Shown piece by piece: positions 16,076 through 26,356 of a DNA stretch of 64,000 nucleotides. How positions within the stretch are numbered: the stretch's first letter is position 1; each line of letters opens with the position of its first letter. The position numbers were made by a program, and so were the translations under genes. The notes below the pieces were generated by a model. It had not been told where the DNA came from, did not search any database, and was given only the letters and a program-made list of their open reading frames with translations. The DNA is from Nocardioides luteus (GTDB lineage Bacteria; Actinomycetota; Actinomycetes; Propionibacteriales; Nocardioidaceae): positions 682,001-746,000 of the forward strand of contig NZ_JADOVJ010000001.1 of NCBI RefSeq assembly GCF_015752315.1, in the 5' to 3' direction.

Positions 16076-16939
16076 GTGCGGAAGTTCAGGTTGTGGTGGC
16101 GCAAGGTGACCCCGAAGTGGAACCTGAGGCGCCTGTGGGCGAAGATGTGGTCCGTGATCACGACCCCGTACGCCGATGCGACGGCCGTCGCTGCCGTCGA
16201 CGAGGCCCGCGCCGCGCTCCTGTCCGACGTCCCAGCCGGTGACGTCGGAGAACATCTCGGTCATGTGGCCGAGAATGGTGCCGGCCCAGGCGTCGTGACC
16301 CACCTGTTCGCCTGCACCCGCAAGGGCTACGTCGGCTGGCACTGGTCGGTCACGGTCGTCTACGTCCCGGTCCTGGGCGAGGCCTCCGAGGTGACCGTCA
16401 ACGAGGTCGTCCTCGTTCCCGGCGACGCCGCGATCGTGGCCCCCGCCTGGGTGCCCTACCGCGACCGGATCAAGCCCGGCGATCTCTCGCCCGGCGACCT
16501 GCTCCCGGTCGAGGACGACGACGCCCGGCTGGTCCCGACGTACGCCTTCGGCGACGACCCGCTCGACGCCGACGAGAAGGCGCAGGTGCGCGAGGTCGCC
16601 AAGGATCTCGGTCTCGGTCGTGTCCGCACCCTGTCGACCTCGGGCTTCGATGCCGCCGCCGAGCGGTGGTACGCAGGTGAGGGCGGCCCCGAGGCGCCGC
16701 TCGCCCAGGCCGCCCCCGACCAGTGCCACAGCTGTGGCTTCCTGGTCCGCCTGACCGGCCACCTGGCCTCGACCTTCGGCGTCTGCGCCAACGGTGACGC
16801 CAACGACGACGGCAAGGTGGTCAGCCTCAACCACGGGTGCGGTGCGCACTCGGAGGTGCGGCTGGCGAAGAAGCACGAGCCGCAGCCGCTGCCGGACCCG
16901 GTCTTCGACACGATCAGCGACGACGTCGAGGCGTTCTAG
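16076..16939 (+). CDS. DUF3027 family protein
   Basis: 287-aa actinobacterial protein of unknown function, matching the DUF3027 family. The C-terminal part carries conserved cysteines suggestive of metal binding: CHSCG near 219, GVCANG near 239 and GCGAHSE near 256. No signal peptide or membrane helix is convincing, although the basic Trp-rich N-terminus (RKFRLWWRKVTPKWNLRRLW) could contact nucleic acid or membrane. GTG 16076 has GGGAGGATG upstream. The neighbours (cold-shock protein, DUF2530, MarR) parallel the mycobacterial locus. It meets the DUF2530 gene tail to tail with overlapping stops. Confidence 0.85.
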   Translation: MRKFRLWWRKVTPKWNLRRLWAKMWSVITTPYADATAVAAVDEARAALLSDVPAGDVGEHLGHVAENGAGPGVVTHLFACTRKGYVGWHWSVTVVYVPVLGEASEVTVNEVVLVPGDAAIVAPAWVPYRDRIKPGDLSPGDLLPVEDDDARLVPTYAFGDDPLDADEKAQVREVAKDLGLGRVRTLSTSGFDAAAERWYAGEGGPEAPLAQAAPDQCHSCGFLVRLTGHLASTFGVCANGDANDDGKVVSLNHGCGAHSEVRLAKKHEPQPLPDPVFDTISDDVEAF

Positions 16940-17322
16940 CCGAGGCCCTCGGCCCGCAGCCGACGGGCCTTGCGGCGCCGGGTCAGCTCGATGCCGATGG
17001 CACCGATGCCGAACGCGGCCAGGCAGGTCCAGATCCACCAGGTCCAGCCGCGGTCGTTGAGCAGACCCCAGAAGGGGAGCAGGGCCACGAACCCGACGAG
17101 CCAGCCGAGGGTGGCGAGCTCGAAGGCGCGGATACCGTCCTCGTCGACCAGCTCGATCTTGGGCTCGGGTCGGACCTCGACCGGCTCCTCGACGGGCGGC
17201 TGGTCGTAGCCGTAGTCCTGGGAGTAGTCGCCGTCCGCGGGGTAGTAGTCGCCCTCGTACCCGTCGTACTGCTGCTCCGGGTAGCCGCCGGAGTAGTCGT
17301 CATCCCGGTACTGGTCACTCAT
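16936..17322 (-). CDS. DUF2530 family small membrane protein
   Basis: 128-aa protein. The first 50 residues are a Tyr/Asp/Gly-rich disordered segment, followed near 73-115 by two transmembrane helices (LGWLVGFVALLPFWGLL and WWIWTCLAAFGIGAIGI) and a basic tail (TRRRKARRLR). The pattern fits DUF2530, found beside DUF3027 and MarR genes in actinobacteria. Function is unknown. TAGATT lies 6 nt before its ATG. Confidence 0.75.
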   Translation of the reverse strand: MSDQYRDDDYSGGYPEQQYDGYEGDYYPADGDYSQDYGYDQPPVEEPVEVRPEPKIELVDEDGIRAFELATLGWLVGFVALLPFWGLLNDRGWTWWIWTCLAAFGIGAIGIELTRRRKARRLRAEGLG

Positions 17323-17328
17323 GGCCCC

Positions 17329-17334
17329 AATCTA
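17329..17334 (-). promoter_or_regulatory. Putative -10 element (TAGATT) of the DUF2530 gene
   Basis: TAGATT on the minus strand ends 6 nt before ATG 17322, the leaderless spacing. A TAGTCT hexamer on the plus strand at 17343-17348 may be the divergent -10 for the DUF1059 gene. Confidence 0.45.
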
Positions 17335-17394
17335 TCGGGGGCTAGTCTGGAGACGCTGAGCCCCTGCGTACGACTCGACGACCTGGAGGTCCTG

Positions 17395-17544
17395 ATGGCT
17401 TCGCTCCGCTGCCCTTGCGGCACCAACTTCCGCACCGAGACCGATGACGAGCTGGTCGAGCAGGTGCAGGAGCACCTCGCCGAGGCTCACCCCGGCCGCA
17501 CCTACAGCCGGGACGACATCCTCATGCTCGCCGCGATGTCCTGA
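17395..17544 (+). CDS. DUF1059-type small protein
   Basis: 49-aa cytoplasmic protein of the short DUF1059 family. It has paired cysteines at the N-terminus (MASLRCPCGTNF) and a conserved helical acidic segment containing a histidine (VEQVQEHLAEAHPG), possibly a small metal-binding fold. The ATG has CTGGAGG upstream. It is monocistronic and ends 6 nt before a strong terminator. Function is unknown. Confidence 0.85.
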   Translation: MASLRCPCGTNFRTETDDELVEQVQEHLAEAHPGRTYSRDDILMLAAMS

Positions 17545-17550
17545 CCGTGT

Positions 17551-17582
17551 GACGGCGCCCTCATCAGGGCGCCGTCTCTTTC
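17551..17582 (+). terminator. Strong intrinsic terminator
   Basis: GACGGCGCCCT (17551-17561) pairs perfectly with AGGGCGCCGTC (17566-17576) around a 4-nt loop, followed by a T-rich TCTCTTT. Confidence 0.9.
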
Positions 17583-17597
17583 CGGAATAGTTAGCGC

Positions 17598-17619
17598 CGG
17601 TAAGCAGTTATGCTTACCG
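17598..17619. promoter_or_regulatory. MarR operator palindrome overlapping the -10
   Basis: CGGTAAGCA-GTTA-TGCTTACCG has 9-bp perfect arms. A TATGCT hexamer (17609-17614) lies within it, exactly 7 nt before ATG 17622. Binding of the MarR product here would block transcription of the marR-MFS operon, a typical autoregulatory layout. Confidence 0.75.
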
Positions 17620-17621
17620 AC

Positions 17622-18083
17622 ATGCCTACCGCACAGCCCGTCTCCGCGCCCGACGCGGCCTCCGACATCCCCGAGGTCGCCTCGGAGCTGCGCACCTCCG
17701 TCATGCGGATGCGCCGCCGCCTGGCCAACGAGCGCCACCCCGACAACGACCTCTCGCTGGGGTCGATGGCGGTCCTCGGGGCGCTGTACGCCAACGACGA
17801 GATGACCCTCGGCGCTCTCGCCGCACGCGAGCGGGTCCAGCCGCCGAGCATGACCAGGATGGTCAACTTCCTCGAGGAGGGCGGCTACGTCGTGCGCCGC
17901 CAGGGTGAGACCGACCGCCGCCAGGTGCTGGTCTCGATCACCGACAAGGGCCGCCGGACCGTACGCAAGGACCGGCTGAGCCGCGACGCCTGGCTCGCCC
18001 AGCAGCTCGTCGGCCTCGATGCCGACGAGCTCGCCGCCCTCCGCACCGCCGCTTCGATCATGGAGAGAATAGCCACCAGTTGA
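17622..18083 (+). CDS. MarR-family transcriptional regulator
   Basis: 153-aa winged-helix repressor. It shows helices around LSLGSMAVLGALYAND, the recognition segment VQPPSMTRMVNFLEEGGYVVRR and the wing GETDRRQVLVSITDKGRR, all standard for MarR. ATG 17622 was chosen over ATG 17610 because 17610 lies inside the operator and 17622 has leaderless spacing to TATGCT. The stop overlaps the next start (TTGA), so it is co-translated with the MFS exporter and probably controls its expression in response to a small ligand. Confidence 0.92.
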   Translation: MPTAQPVSAPDAASDIPEVASELRTSVMRMRRRLANERHPDNDLSLGSMAVLGALYANDEMTLGALAARERVQPPSMTRMVNFLEEGGYVVRRQGETDRRQVLVSITDKGRRTVRKDRLSRDAWLAQQLVGLDADELAALRTAASIMERIATS

Positions 18084-19330
18084 GTCCCACGTTCCGTTCC
18101 CTGCGCAGCCACAACTACCGCCTCTACCTAGCCGGAAGTGTCGTCTCCAACGTCGGCACCTGGATGCAACGCATCGCCCAGGACTGGCTCGTGCTCAGCC
18201 TGGGCGGCGGGGGAGCGGCACTCGGTATCACCACCGGTCTCCAGTTCCTCCCCATCCTCCTGCTCAGCCCCTACGCCGGCGTCATCGCCGACCGCTTCCC
18301 GAAGCGCCGCCTGCTGCAGGCCGCCCAGGGCTGGATGGCCCTGATGTCGCTGCTCCTCGGTGTGCTGGCGGTGAGCGGCCACGCCGAGGTGTGGATGGTC
18401 TACGTGATCGCCTTCCTGTTCGGCACCGGTGCCGCCTTCGACGGCCCCGGCCGGCAGTCGTTCGTCTCCGAGATGGTCCACCCCGACGACCTCACCAACG
18501 CCGTCGGTCTCAACTCGGCCTCGTTCAACCTCGCCCGCCTGGTCGGGCCGGCGCTGGCCGGTCTCCTCATCGGCTGGCTGGGCAGCGGCCCCGAGGCGAC
18601 CGGCTGGGTCATCCTCGTCAACGCGGTCTCCTACCTCGCCGTGATCGGGCAGCTGCAGCGGATGAACACCGCCGAGCTGCACTCGCCCGAACCGGTCGCC
18701 CGGCGCCGCGGGATGCTGCGCGAGGGCATCGGTTACATCCGTACGCAGCCCAAGATGCTGATGGTCCTCGTCATCGTGTTCTTCGTCGGAACCTTCGGTG
18801 CGAACTTCCCGATCACCTCGGCGCTGATGGCGACCGAGGAGTTCGGCAAGGGCGCCAGCGAGTACGGCCTGCTCGGCACCGTCCTGGCCGTCGGCTCCCT
18901 CTCCGGTGCGCTGCTCGGCGCCCGCCGCACCCGGATCCCGCTCAAGCTGATCGTGGGGGCGGCCACCGGGTTCGGGCTGTCCATCATCGTGTCGGGGTTC
19001 ATGCCGACGTACGCCTTGTTCGCCCTGACCGGGCCGATCGTCGGGTTCTGCACCATCACGGTCCTCAACGCCTGCAACGCCACCATGCAGACCGAGGCGG
19101 CCCCGGCGTTCCGCGGCCGGGTGATGGCGATCTACATGACCGTCCTGATGGGCGGCACCCCGCTGGGCGCCCCGCTCATCGGCTTCGTCGGCGAACACTT
19201 CGGCGCCCGCACGACCCTCTACGCCAGTGGCGCCCTTGTCCTCTTCGGTACGCTTGCGGGGGTGCTGCTCCTAGCCGCACTCCGAGGTGGTATCCGGGCC
19301 GTTTTGACCCCCTCTCAAGCCGCCGGGTAG
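18080..19330 (+). CDS. MFS exporter of the MFS_3 / EntS-like type
   Basis: 416-aa polytopic membrane transporter, likely 12 helices. It opens with FRSLRSHNYRLYLAGSVVSN and has the motif-A-like loop GVIADRFPKRRLL after helix 2. It groups with the drug/siderophore exporter branch of the major facilitator superfamily. The start is TTG 18080, overlapping the marR stop by 4 nt. With the upstream regulator it probably forms a ligand-induced efflux operon; the substrate cannot be read from the sequence. Confidence 0.88.
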   Translation: MSPTFRSLRSHNYRLYLAGSVVSNVGTWMQRIAQDWLVLSLGGGGAALGITTGLQFLPILLLSPYAGVIADRFPKRRLLQAAQGWMALMSLLLGVLAVSGHAEVWMVYVIAFLFGTGAAFDGPGRQSFVSEMVHPDDLTNAVGLNSASFNLARLVGPALAGLLIGWLGSGPEATGWVILVNAVSYLAVIGQLQRMNTAELHSPEPVARRRGMLREGIGYIRTQPKMLMVLVIVFFVGTFGANFPITSALMATEEFGKGASEYGLLGTVLAVGSLSGALLGARRTRIPLKLIVGAATGFGLSIIVSGFMPTYALFALTGPIVGFCTITVLNACNATMQTEAAPAFRGRVMAIYMTVLMGGTPLGAPLIGFVGEHFGARTTLYASGALVLFGTLAGVLLLAALRGGIRAVLTPSQAAG

Positions 19331-19593
19331 CCTCTGAAGCGTGTCTGGGACAACCAGGCCGTCGCGCGTGCCCGGAACAAGCTCGAGAAAAGGGTCTCGG
19401 ACCCGGGCTCGGCGCCCTCAAGTGGGGATTCGGTTCGAAAGATCCGTCTTCGTGCTGTTGAGGTAAGGGCGACACGCCCGACCTCGGGGGCGAGGCGGGA
19501 CCAGTTGGTATCGCACCACCTGGACGCACACCATTGGATCCTTCGTGGCAGAGCGCCGCGTCGTGAGAGCAGAATAGAAGGGGAACCACCGAG
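19331..19593 (+). promoter_or_regulatory. rpsL leader/promoter region with element shared with rpsJ
   Basis: 263 nt without a convincing gene. It holds the 15-mer GCGACACGCCCGACC (19469-19483), identical to one in the rpsJ leader and followed by a G-run that lets it fold (CGCCC with GGGCG). A second imperfect hairpin CCAGTTGGT / ACCACCTGG lies at 19501-19523. An in-frame 41-codon basic ORF (19341-19466) is probably chance. AGAAGGGGAA precedes the rpsL start. Confidence 0.55.
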
Positions 19594-19965
19594 GTGCCCA
19601 CCATCAACCAGCTGGTCCGCAAGGGCCGCGAGGACAAGGCGACGAAGTCGAAGACGCCTGCCCTCAAGGGATCGCCGCAGCGCCGTGGCGTCTGCACGCG
19701 CGTCTACACCACCACCCCGAAGAAGCCGAACTCCGCCCTCCGGAAGGTCGCCCGTGTGCGCCTCTCCTCCGGCGTCGAGGTCACCGCTTACATCCCGGGT
19801 GTGGGCCACAACCTTCAGGAGCACTCCATCGTGCTCGTCCGCGGCGGTCGTGTGAAGGACCTCCCCGGTGTTCGTTACAAGATCATTCGCGGCTCGCTCG
19901 ACACCCAGGGCGTGAAGAACCGCAAGCAGGCCCGGAGCCGCTACGGCGCCAAGAAGGAGAAGTGA
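19594..19965 (+). CDS. rpsL: 30S ribosomal protein S12
   Basis: 123 aa, full length. S12 sits at the decoding centre. The conserved [19 protein letters not shown] and [12 protein letters not shown] loops are present with Lys at both sites where streptomycin-resistance substitutions occur, so the sequence looks streptomycin-sensitive. The start is GTG. It is the first gene of the str operon and is followed 1 nt later by rpsG. It lacks the rpoB-rpoC genes usually found upstream in this phylum. Confidence 0.99.
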   Translation: MPTINQLVRKGREDKATKSKTPALKGSPQRRGVCTRVYTTTPKKPNSALRKVARVRLSSGVEVTAYIPGVGHNLQEHSIVLVRGGRVKDLPGVRYKIIRGSLDTQGVKNRKQARSRYGAKKEK

Positions 19966-19966
19966 G

Positions 19967-20437
19967 ATGCCTCGTAAGGGTCCCGCTCCCAAGCGTCCGC
20001 TCGTCGTCGACCCCGTCTACGGCTCGCAGCTCGTAACCCAGCTCGTCAGCAAGGTCCTCCAGGACGGCAAGAAGCAGGTTGCGCAGCGCATCGTCTACAC
20101 CGCCCTCGAGGGCTGCCGCGAGAAGACCGGCACCGACCCCGTGGTCACCCTCAAGCGTGCGATGGACAACGTGAAGCCGGCCATCGAGGTCAAGTCCCGC
20201 CGCGTCGGTGGCGCGACCTACCAGGTTCCGGTCGAGGTCAAGGGCACGCGTGGCACCACGCTCGCGCTGCGCTGGCTCGTCGGTTACGCCCAGGACCGTC
20301 GTGAGAAGACGATGGCCGAGCGCCTCATGAACGAGATCCTCGACGCGAGCAACGGCCTCGGTGCCGCTGTGAAGAAGCGCGAGGACACTCACAAGATGGC
20401 CGAGTCCAACAAGGCCTTCGCGCACTACCGCTGGTGA
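19967..20437 (+). CDS. rpsG: 30S ribosomal protein S7
   Basis: 156 aa, normal length, binding the 3' major domain of 16S rRNA and nucleating assembly of the 30S head. It shows the family start [20 protein letters not shown] and the ending [14 protein letters not shown]. The start overlaps the purine-rich rpsL end. A stem-loop separates it from fusA. Confidence 0.99.
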   Translation: MPRKGPAPKRPLVVDPVYGSQLVTQLVSKVLQDGKKQVAQRIVYTALEGCREKTGTDPVVTLKRAMDNVKPAIEVKSRRVGGATYQVPVEVKGTRGTTLALRWLVGYAQDRREKTMAERLMNEILDASNGLGAAVKKREDTHKMAESNKAFAHYRW

Positions 20438-20442
20438 CGTAC

Positions 20443-20478
20443 GGCGGGGTGCTTGCAGAACCACGTGGGCACCCCGCC
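20443..20478 (+). other. Stem-loop between rpsG and fusA
   Basis: GGCGGGGTGC (20443-20452) pairs perfectly with GCACCCCGCC (20469-20478) around a 16-nt loop. It has no U tract, so an RNA processing, stability or attenuation role is more likely than simple termination. Confidence 0.55.
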
Positions 20479-20520
20479 CATCCAGACCGAAGACAATCTC
20501 TTTAAGGAACGCTGAAGACA

Positions 20521-22635
<2,115 letters not shown>

Positions 22636-22719
22636 CCTTCGGGTCGCCCGTCCAGGGACTTCGGCAGCAACACCACTCAGTACGAGTCAGTAAGAAAATC
22701 ACACCAGGAGGAGCCCACA

Positions 22720-23913
<1,194 letters not shown>

Positions 23914-23922
23914 TCGTCTGAT

Positions 23923-23974
23923 CCACAGTGAAGGGCCCCCGGAGCCGCAAGGCGAAGGGGGTCCTTTGCTGTGG
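23923..23974 (+). terminator. Stem-loop terminator after tuf
   Basis: CCACAG...GGGCCCCC (23923-23940) pairs with GGGGGTCC...CTGTGG (23957-23974), with a few mismatches in a long stem. It ends the str operon. Confidence 0.7.
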
Positions 23975-23999
23975 TCAAGCGATCGAACGAGCGCTGACT

Positions 24000-24042
24000 C
24001 GGCGCAAACGGACCGGAGCGAAGCGAGGACCGGATTGCGCCG
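24000..24042. repeat. REP-like mosaic repeat
   Basis: An outer 8-bp inverted repeat CGGCGCAA / TTGCGCCG encloses two direct copies of GACCGGA (24011-24017 and 24028-24034) around AGCGAAGCGAG. The core recalls the element at 9608. Confidence 0.4.
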
Positions 24043-24075
24043 CGTCGGCGCGGGCACGAGACCAAGGCGAAAGAA

Positions 24076-24807
24076 ATGACAGAGCCAGACAAGGGCGTAC
24101 GCCCCGCAAGACCTCACCAAAAGCTCCTGGACGACGGCCGCACGGTACGAGAGGTCCTCACCTACACCCGCCGAGGCAGCCGCCTGGACACCAAGCAGCA
24201 GAAGGCCTGGGACGCGTACGCCGCCGAATGGGTGATCCCCGACGAGGCGGTCGACGAGGCGGGCTTCTCGCTGGAGAGCTGGTTCGGTCGCCAGGGTCCG
24301 CTGGTCGTCGACATCGGCGGCGGCGTGGGGGAGGCGACCGCGGTGCTGGCGGCCAACCGACCCGAGGCCAACATCCTGGCGCTGGAGGTGTGGCGGCCCG
24401 GTGTCGCGGAGAGCCTCGGCCGTGTGGGCGCGGCGGGCGCGACGAACGTGCGGTTCTGCAGCGTCGACGCGCTCTGGATGCTCGAGAACATCGTCGCCCC
24501 GGAGTCGGTCCGCGAGATCTGGACGTTCTTCCCCGACCCGTGGCACAAGACCCGCCACCACAAGCGCCGCCTGGTCACTGCCACCAACGCGCGGATGATC
24601 GCGGAGCGGCTCGAGTCGGGCGGGACCTGGCGGCTGGCGACCGACTGGGTCGAGTACGCCGAGCAGATGGTCGAGGTCCTCGACGCGGAGCCGCTGCTGA
24701 GCGGTGGGGTGGTCGAGCGCTGGGACGAGCGCCCGGTGACCAAGTTCGAGCGCAAGGGTCTGGCCAAGGATCGGGTCATCACCGATCTGCTCTACCGGAG
24801 GCGTTGA
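24076..24807 (+). CDS. trmB: tRNA (guanine-N7-)-methyltransferase
   Basis: 243-aa SAM-dependent enzyme forming m7G46 in tRNA. It has the SAM-binding loop VVDIGGGVGEATAVLA, the catalytic segment TFFPDPWHKTRHHKRRLV and the C-terminal TKFERKG motif. It is a stand-alone gene at the junction between the tuf terminator and the DUF58/MoxR cluster. Weak GGCGAAAGAA ribosome-binding site. Confidence 0.95.
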   Translation: MTEPDKGVRPARPHQKLLDDGRTVREVLTYTRRGSRLDTKQQKAWDAYAAEWVIPDEAVDEAGFSLESWFGRQGPLVVDIGGGVGEATAVLAANRPEANILALEVWRPGVAESLGRVGAAGATNVRFCSVDALWMLENIVAPESVREIWTFFPDPWHKTRHHKRRLVTATNARMIAERLESGGTWRLATDWVEYAEQMVEVLDAEPLLSGGVVERWDERPVTKFERKGLAKDRVITDLLYRRR

Positions 24808-24864
24808 CCCCAACTACCCGTGTCGTCACTGATCTGTGGGCTCGGAGCCGTCAGGATCGACGAC

Positions 24865-25482
24865 ATGAAGTTGTACGCCGACACGCCCTCGCGCCGCGTT
24901 GCCCAGCTTTTCGCCGACCTGCTGACGGTGGCGTGGATCGTCGGTTGGGTCCTCCTCGGGAAGCTCGTCCACGAGCTGGTCTCGGCGCTCGCCGTGCCCG
25001 GCGAGAAGATGGACGAGGCCGGCACCGCGCTCTCCGCGAAGATGCTCGAGGCGGCCGGCCGGGTCGATGACCTGCCGCTCGTCAAGGACGGCATCGCCGC
25101 GCCGTTCGAGGGGGCCGCGAAGGCGGCCGACCAGCTCCGCGCGGCCGGGGAGGCCCAGGTCGATGCCGTCTCCACCATCGCGATCGGGCTGGCGATCGCC
25201 GTCGTGGTCGTCCCGGTGCTGATGTGGCTGCTGGTCTACGTCCCGCTGCGGTGGCGGTTCATCCGCACCGCGACCTCGACCCAGCGGTTCCTGGAGGCAG
25301 GCACCGGCGCCGACCTGGTGGCGCTGCGGGCGATGTCGACCCAGCCGCTGCACAAGCTCGTCAAGATCAGCGACGACCCGGTCAGGGCCTGGCGCGACGG
25401 CGACGCCGACGTGGTGGCGAAGCTCGCCGAGCTGGAGCTGAAGGCGGTCGGGCTCAGCGCCAAGCGGCTCAGGAAGCCCTAG
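24865..25482 (+). CDS. Membrane protein of unknown function
   Basis: 205 aa. An N-terminal helix (VAQLFADLLTVAWIVGWVLL) and a long hydrophobic segment near 117-141 (TIAIGLAIAVVVVPVLMWLL) flank an Ala/Glu-rich extracytoplasmic or linker region; a basic cytoplasmic tail follows. ATG 24865 was chosen over GTG 24820 because CAGGAT ends 7 nt upstream and no ribosome-binding site serves the earlier start. I do not recognise the family. It meets the RDD gene tail to tail with overlapping CTAG stops. Confidence 0.65.
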   Translation: MKLYADTPSRRVAQLFADLLTVAWIVGWVLLGKLVHELVSALAVPGEKMDEAGTALSAKMLEAAGRVDDLPLVKDGIAAPFEGAAKAADQLRAAGEAQVDAVSTIAIGLAIAVVVVPVLMWLLVYVPLRWRFIRTATSTQRFLEAGTGADLVALRAMSTQPLHKLVKISDDPVRAWRDGDADVVAKLAELELKAVGLSAKRLRKP

Positions 25483-26333
25483 CGAGCGGTGAGGCGAGCC
25501 CGGAGCTCCTCGTCGCGGGCCAGCCGGGCCGCGTCGCGGTCACGGCGGGTGGCGAGCACTGCGGCCAGGTACGCCTCCGGCGGTGTGCCCGGGGGAGGGC
25601 CGGGGGCGACGTACTCCTGCACGCTGGTCGCCAGACGCTCGGCCAGCGCGTGGCGGCGGACCGGGTCGGTGTGCGTGCCGACTTCCCCGGACAGGAACCG
25701 CCGCACCGCCAGGGACAGCCCGACCGGGATGGTGGCGACGTCGGCACGGGAGGCCCAGGCGGCGAGCGGCGGAGGCATCTGGATCGGTGCCGGCGGGCGC
25801 AGCGGGACCCGCACCCGGATCACGTACGTCCCGGCCGCGATGTCACCCAGGCGCTTGCCGCGCGGGTGGATCATCGCGGTGAGGAAGGCCGCCGCGCCGC
25901 TGGTGCCGTAGATCTCGATGACGCCGACCAGGGCGCGCACGAACGCATGGTGGAAGCTGATCGCGCCGCCGTCGTCGCGCACCGTGCGCAGGCCGAGCGC
26001 GAGCTTGCCGAGCGAGCGGCCGCGCGTGAGCGTCTCGATGATCGTCGGGAAGACCAGCAGGACCGAGGCGGTGGCGGCGATGTAGGCGGCCCAGGCGAGG
26101 GCCTCGTCGGTCGCCGGAGCGGCGGTCATGAAGACGAACAGCGTCACGACGAGCAGCGCGGTCACCACGAGCACGTCGATGAGGCCCGACAGCAGCCGCA
26201 TCCCCAGGCCGGCGGCCGGAAGGTCCAGGGCTACCGCGTCTCCGGTGATCAGATCGTCCTCGGTGAGCAGTGCCCGCTCGGGACGTGCCCGCTCCTGGGG
26301 GCGCTGCTCGGGCGATTGCGGCGCGGGGGTCAT
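25479..26333 (-). CDS. RDD-family membrane protein
   Basis: 284 aa. The RDD domain lies near 40-170: AGLGMRLLSGLIDVLVVTALLVV opens with the Arg and Asp of the family, and GRSLGKLALGLRTV is the hallmark loop. The C-terminal 110 residues are cytoplasmic and helical. Transcribed divergently from SpoIIM, it belongs to the widespread actinobacterial RDD-SpoIIM-DUF58-MoxR-DUF4350-DUF4129 cluster, which suggests envelope or stress-related work. Its exact function is not known. Its ATG lies 7 nt from a TACGCT hexamer. Confidence 0.88.
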   Translation of the reverse strand: MTPAPQSPEQRPQERARPERALLTEDDLITGDAVALDLPAAGLGMRLLSGLIDVLVVTALLVVTLFVFMTAAPATDEALAWAAYIAATASVLLVFPTIIETLTRGRSLGKLALGLRTVRDDGGAISFHHAFVRALVGVIEIYGTSGAAAFLTAMIHPRGKRLGDIAAGTYVIRVRVPLRPPAPIQMPPPLAAWASRADVATIPVGLSLAVRRFLSGEVGTHTDPVRRHALAERLATSVQEYVAPGPPPGTPPEAYLAAVLATRRDRDAARLARDEELRARLTAR

Positions 26334-26340
26334 GGCGGTC

Positions 26341-26350
26341 AGCGTACGCT
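26341..26350. promoter_or_regulatory. Palindromic shared -10 element for divergent genes
   Basis: AGCGTACGCT is its own reverse complement, so TACGCT reads on both strands. On plus it ends 6 nt before GTG 26357 (SpoIIM); on minus it ends 7 nt before ATG 26333 (RDD). One symmetric hexamer can therefore drive two leaderless genes in opposite directions. Confidence 0.6.
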
Positions 26351-26356
26351 GCGGGC

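Noticed and set aside
19410..19460. tRNA-like T-arm (GGTTCGAAA) in the rpsL leader
   Set aside because: No acceptor stem or anticodon arm can be built around it.
19341..19466. 41-codon basic ORF in the rpsL leader
   Set aside because: No ribosome-binding site and no family resemblance; Arg-rich composition is what GC-rich non-coding DNA gives.
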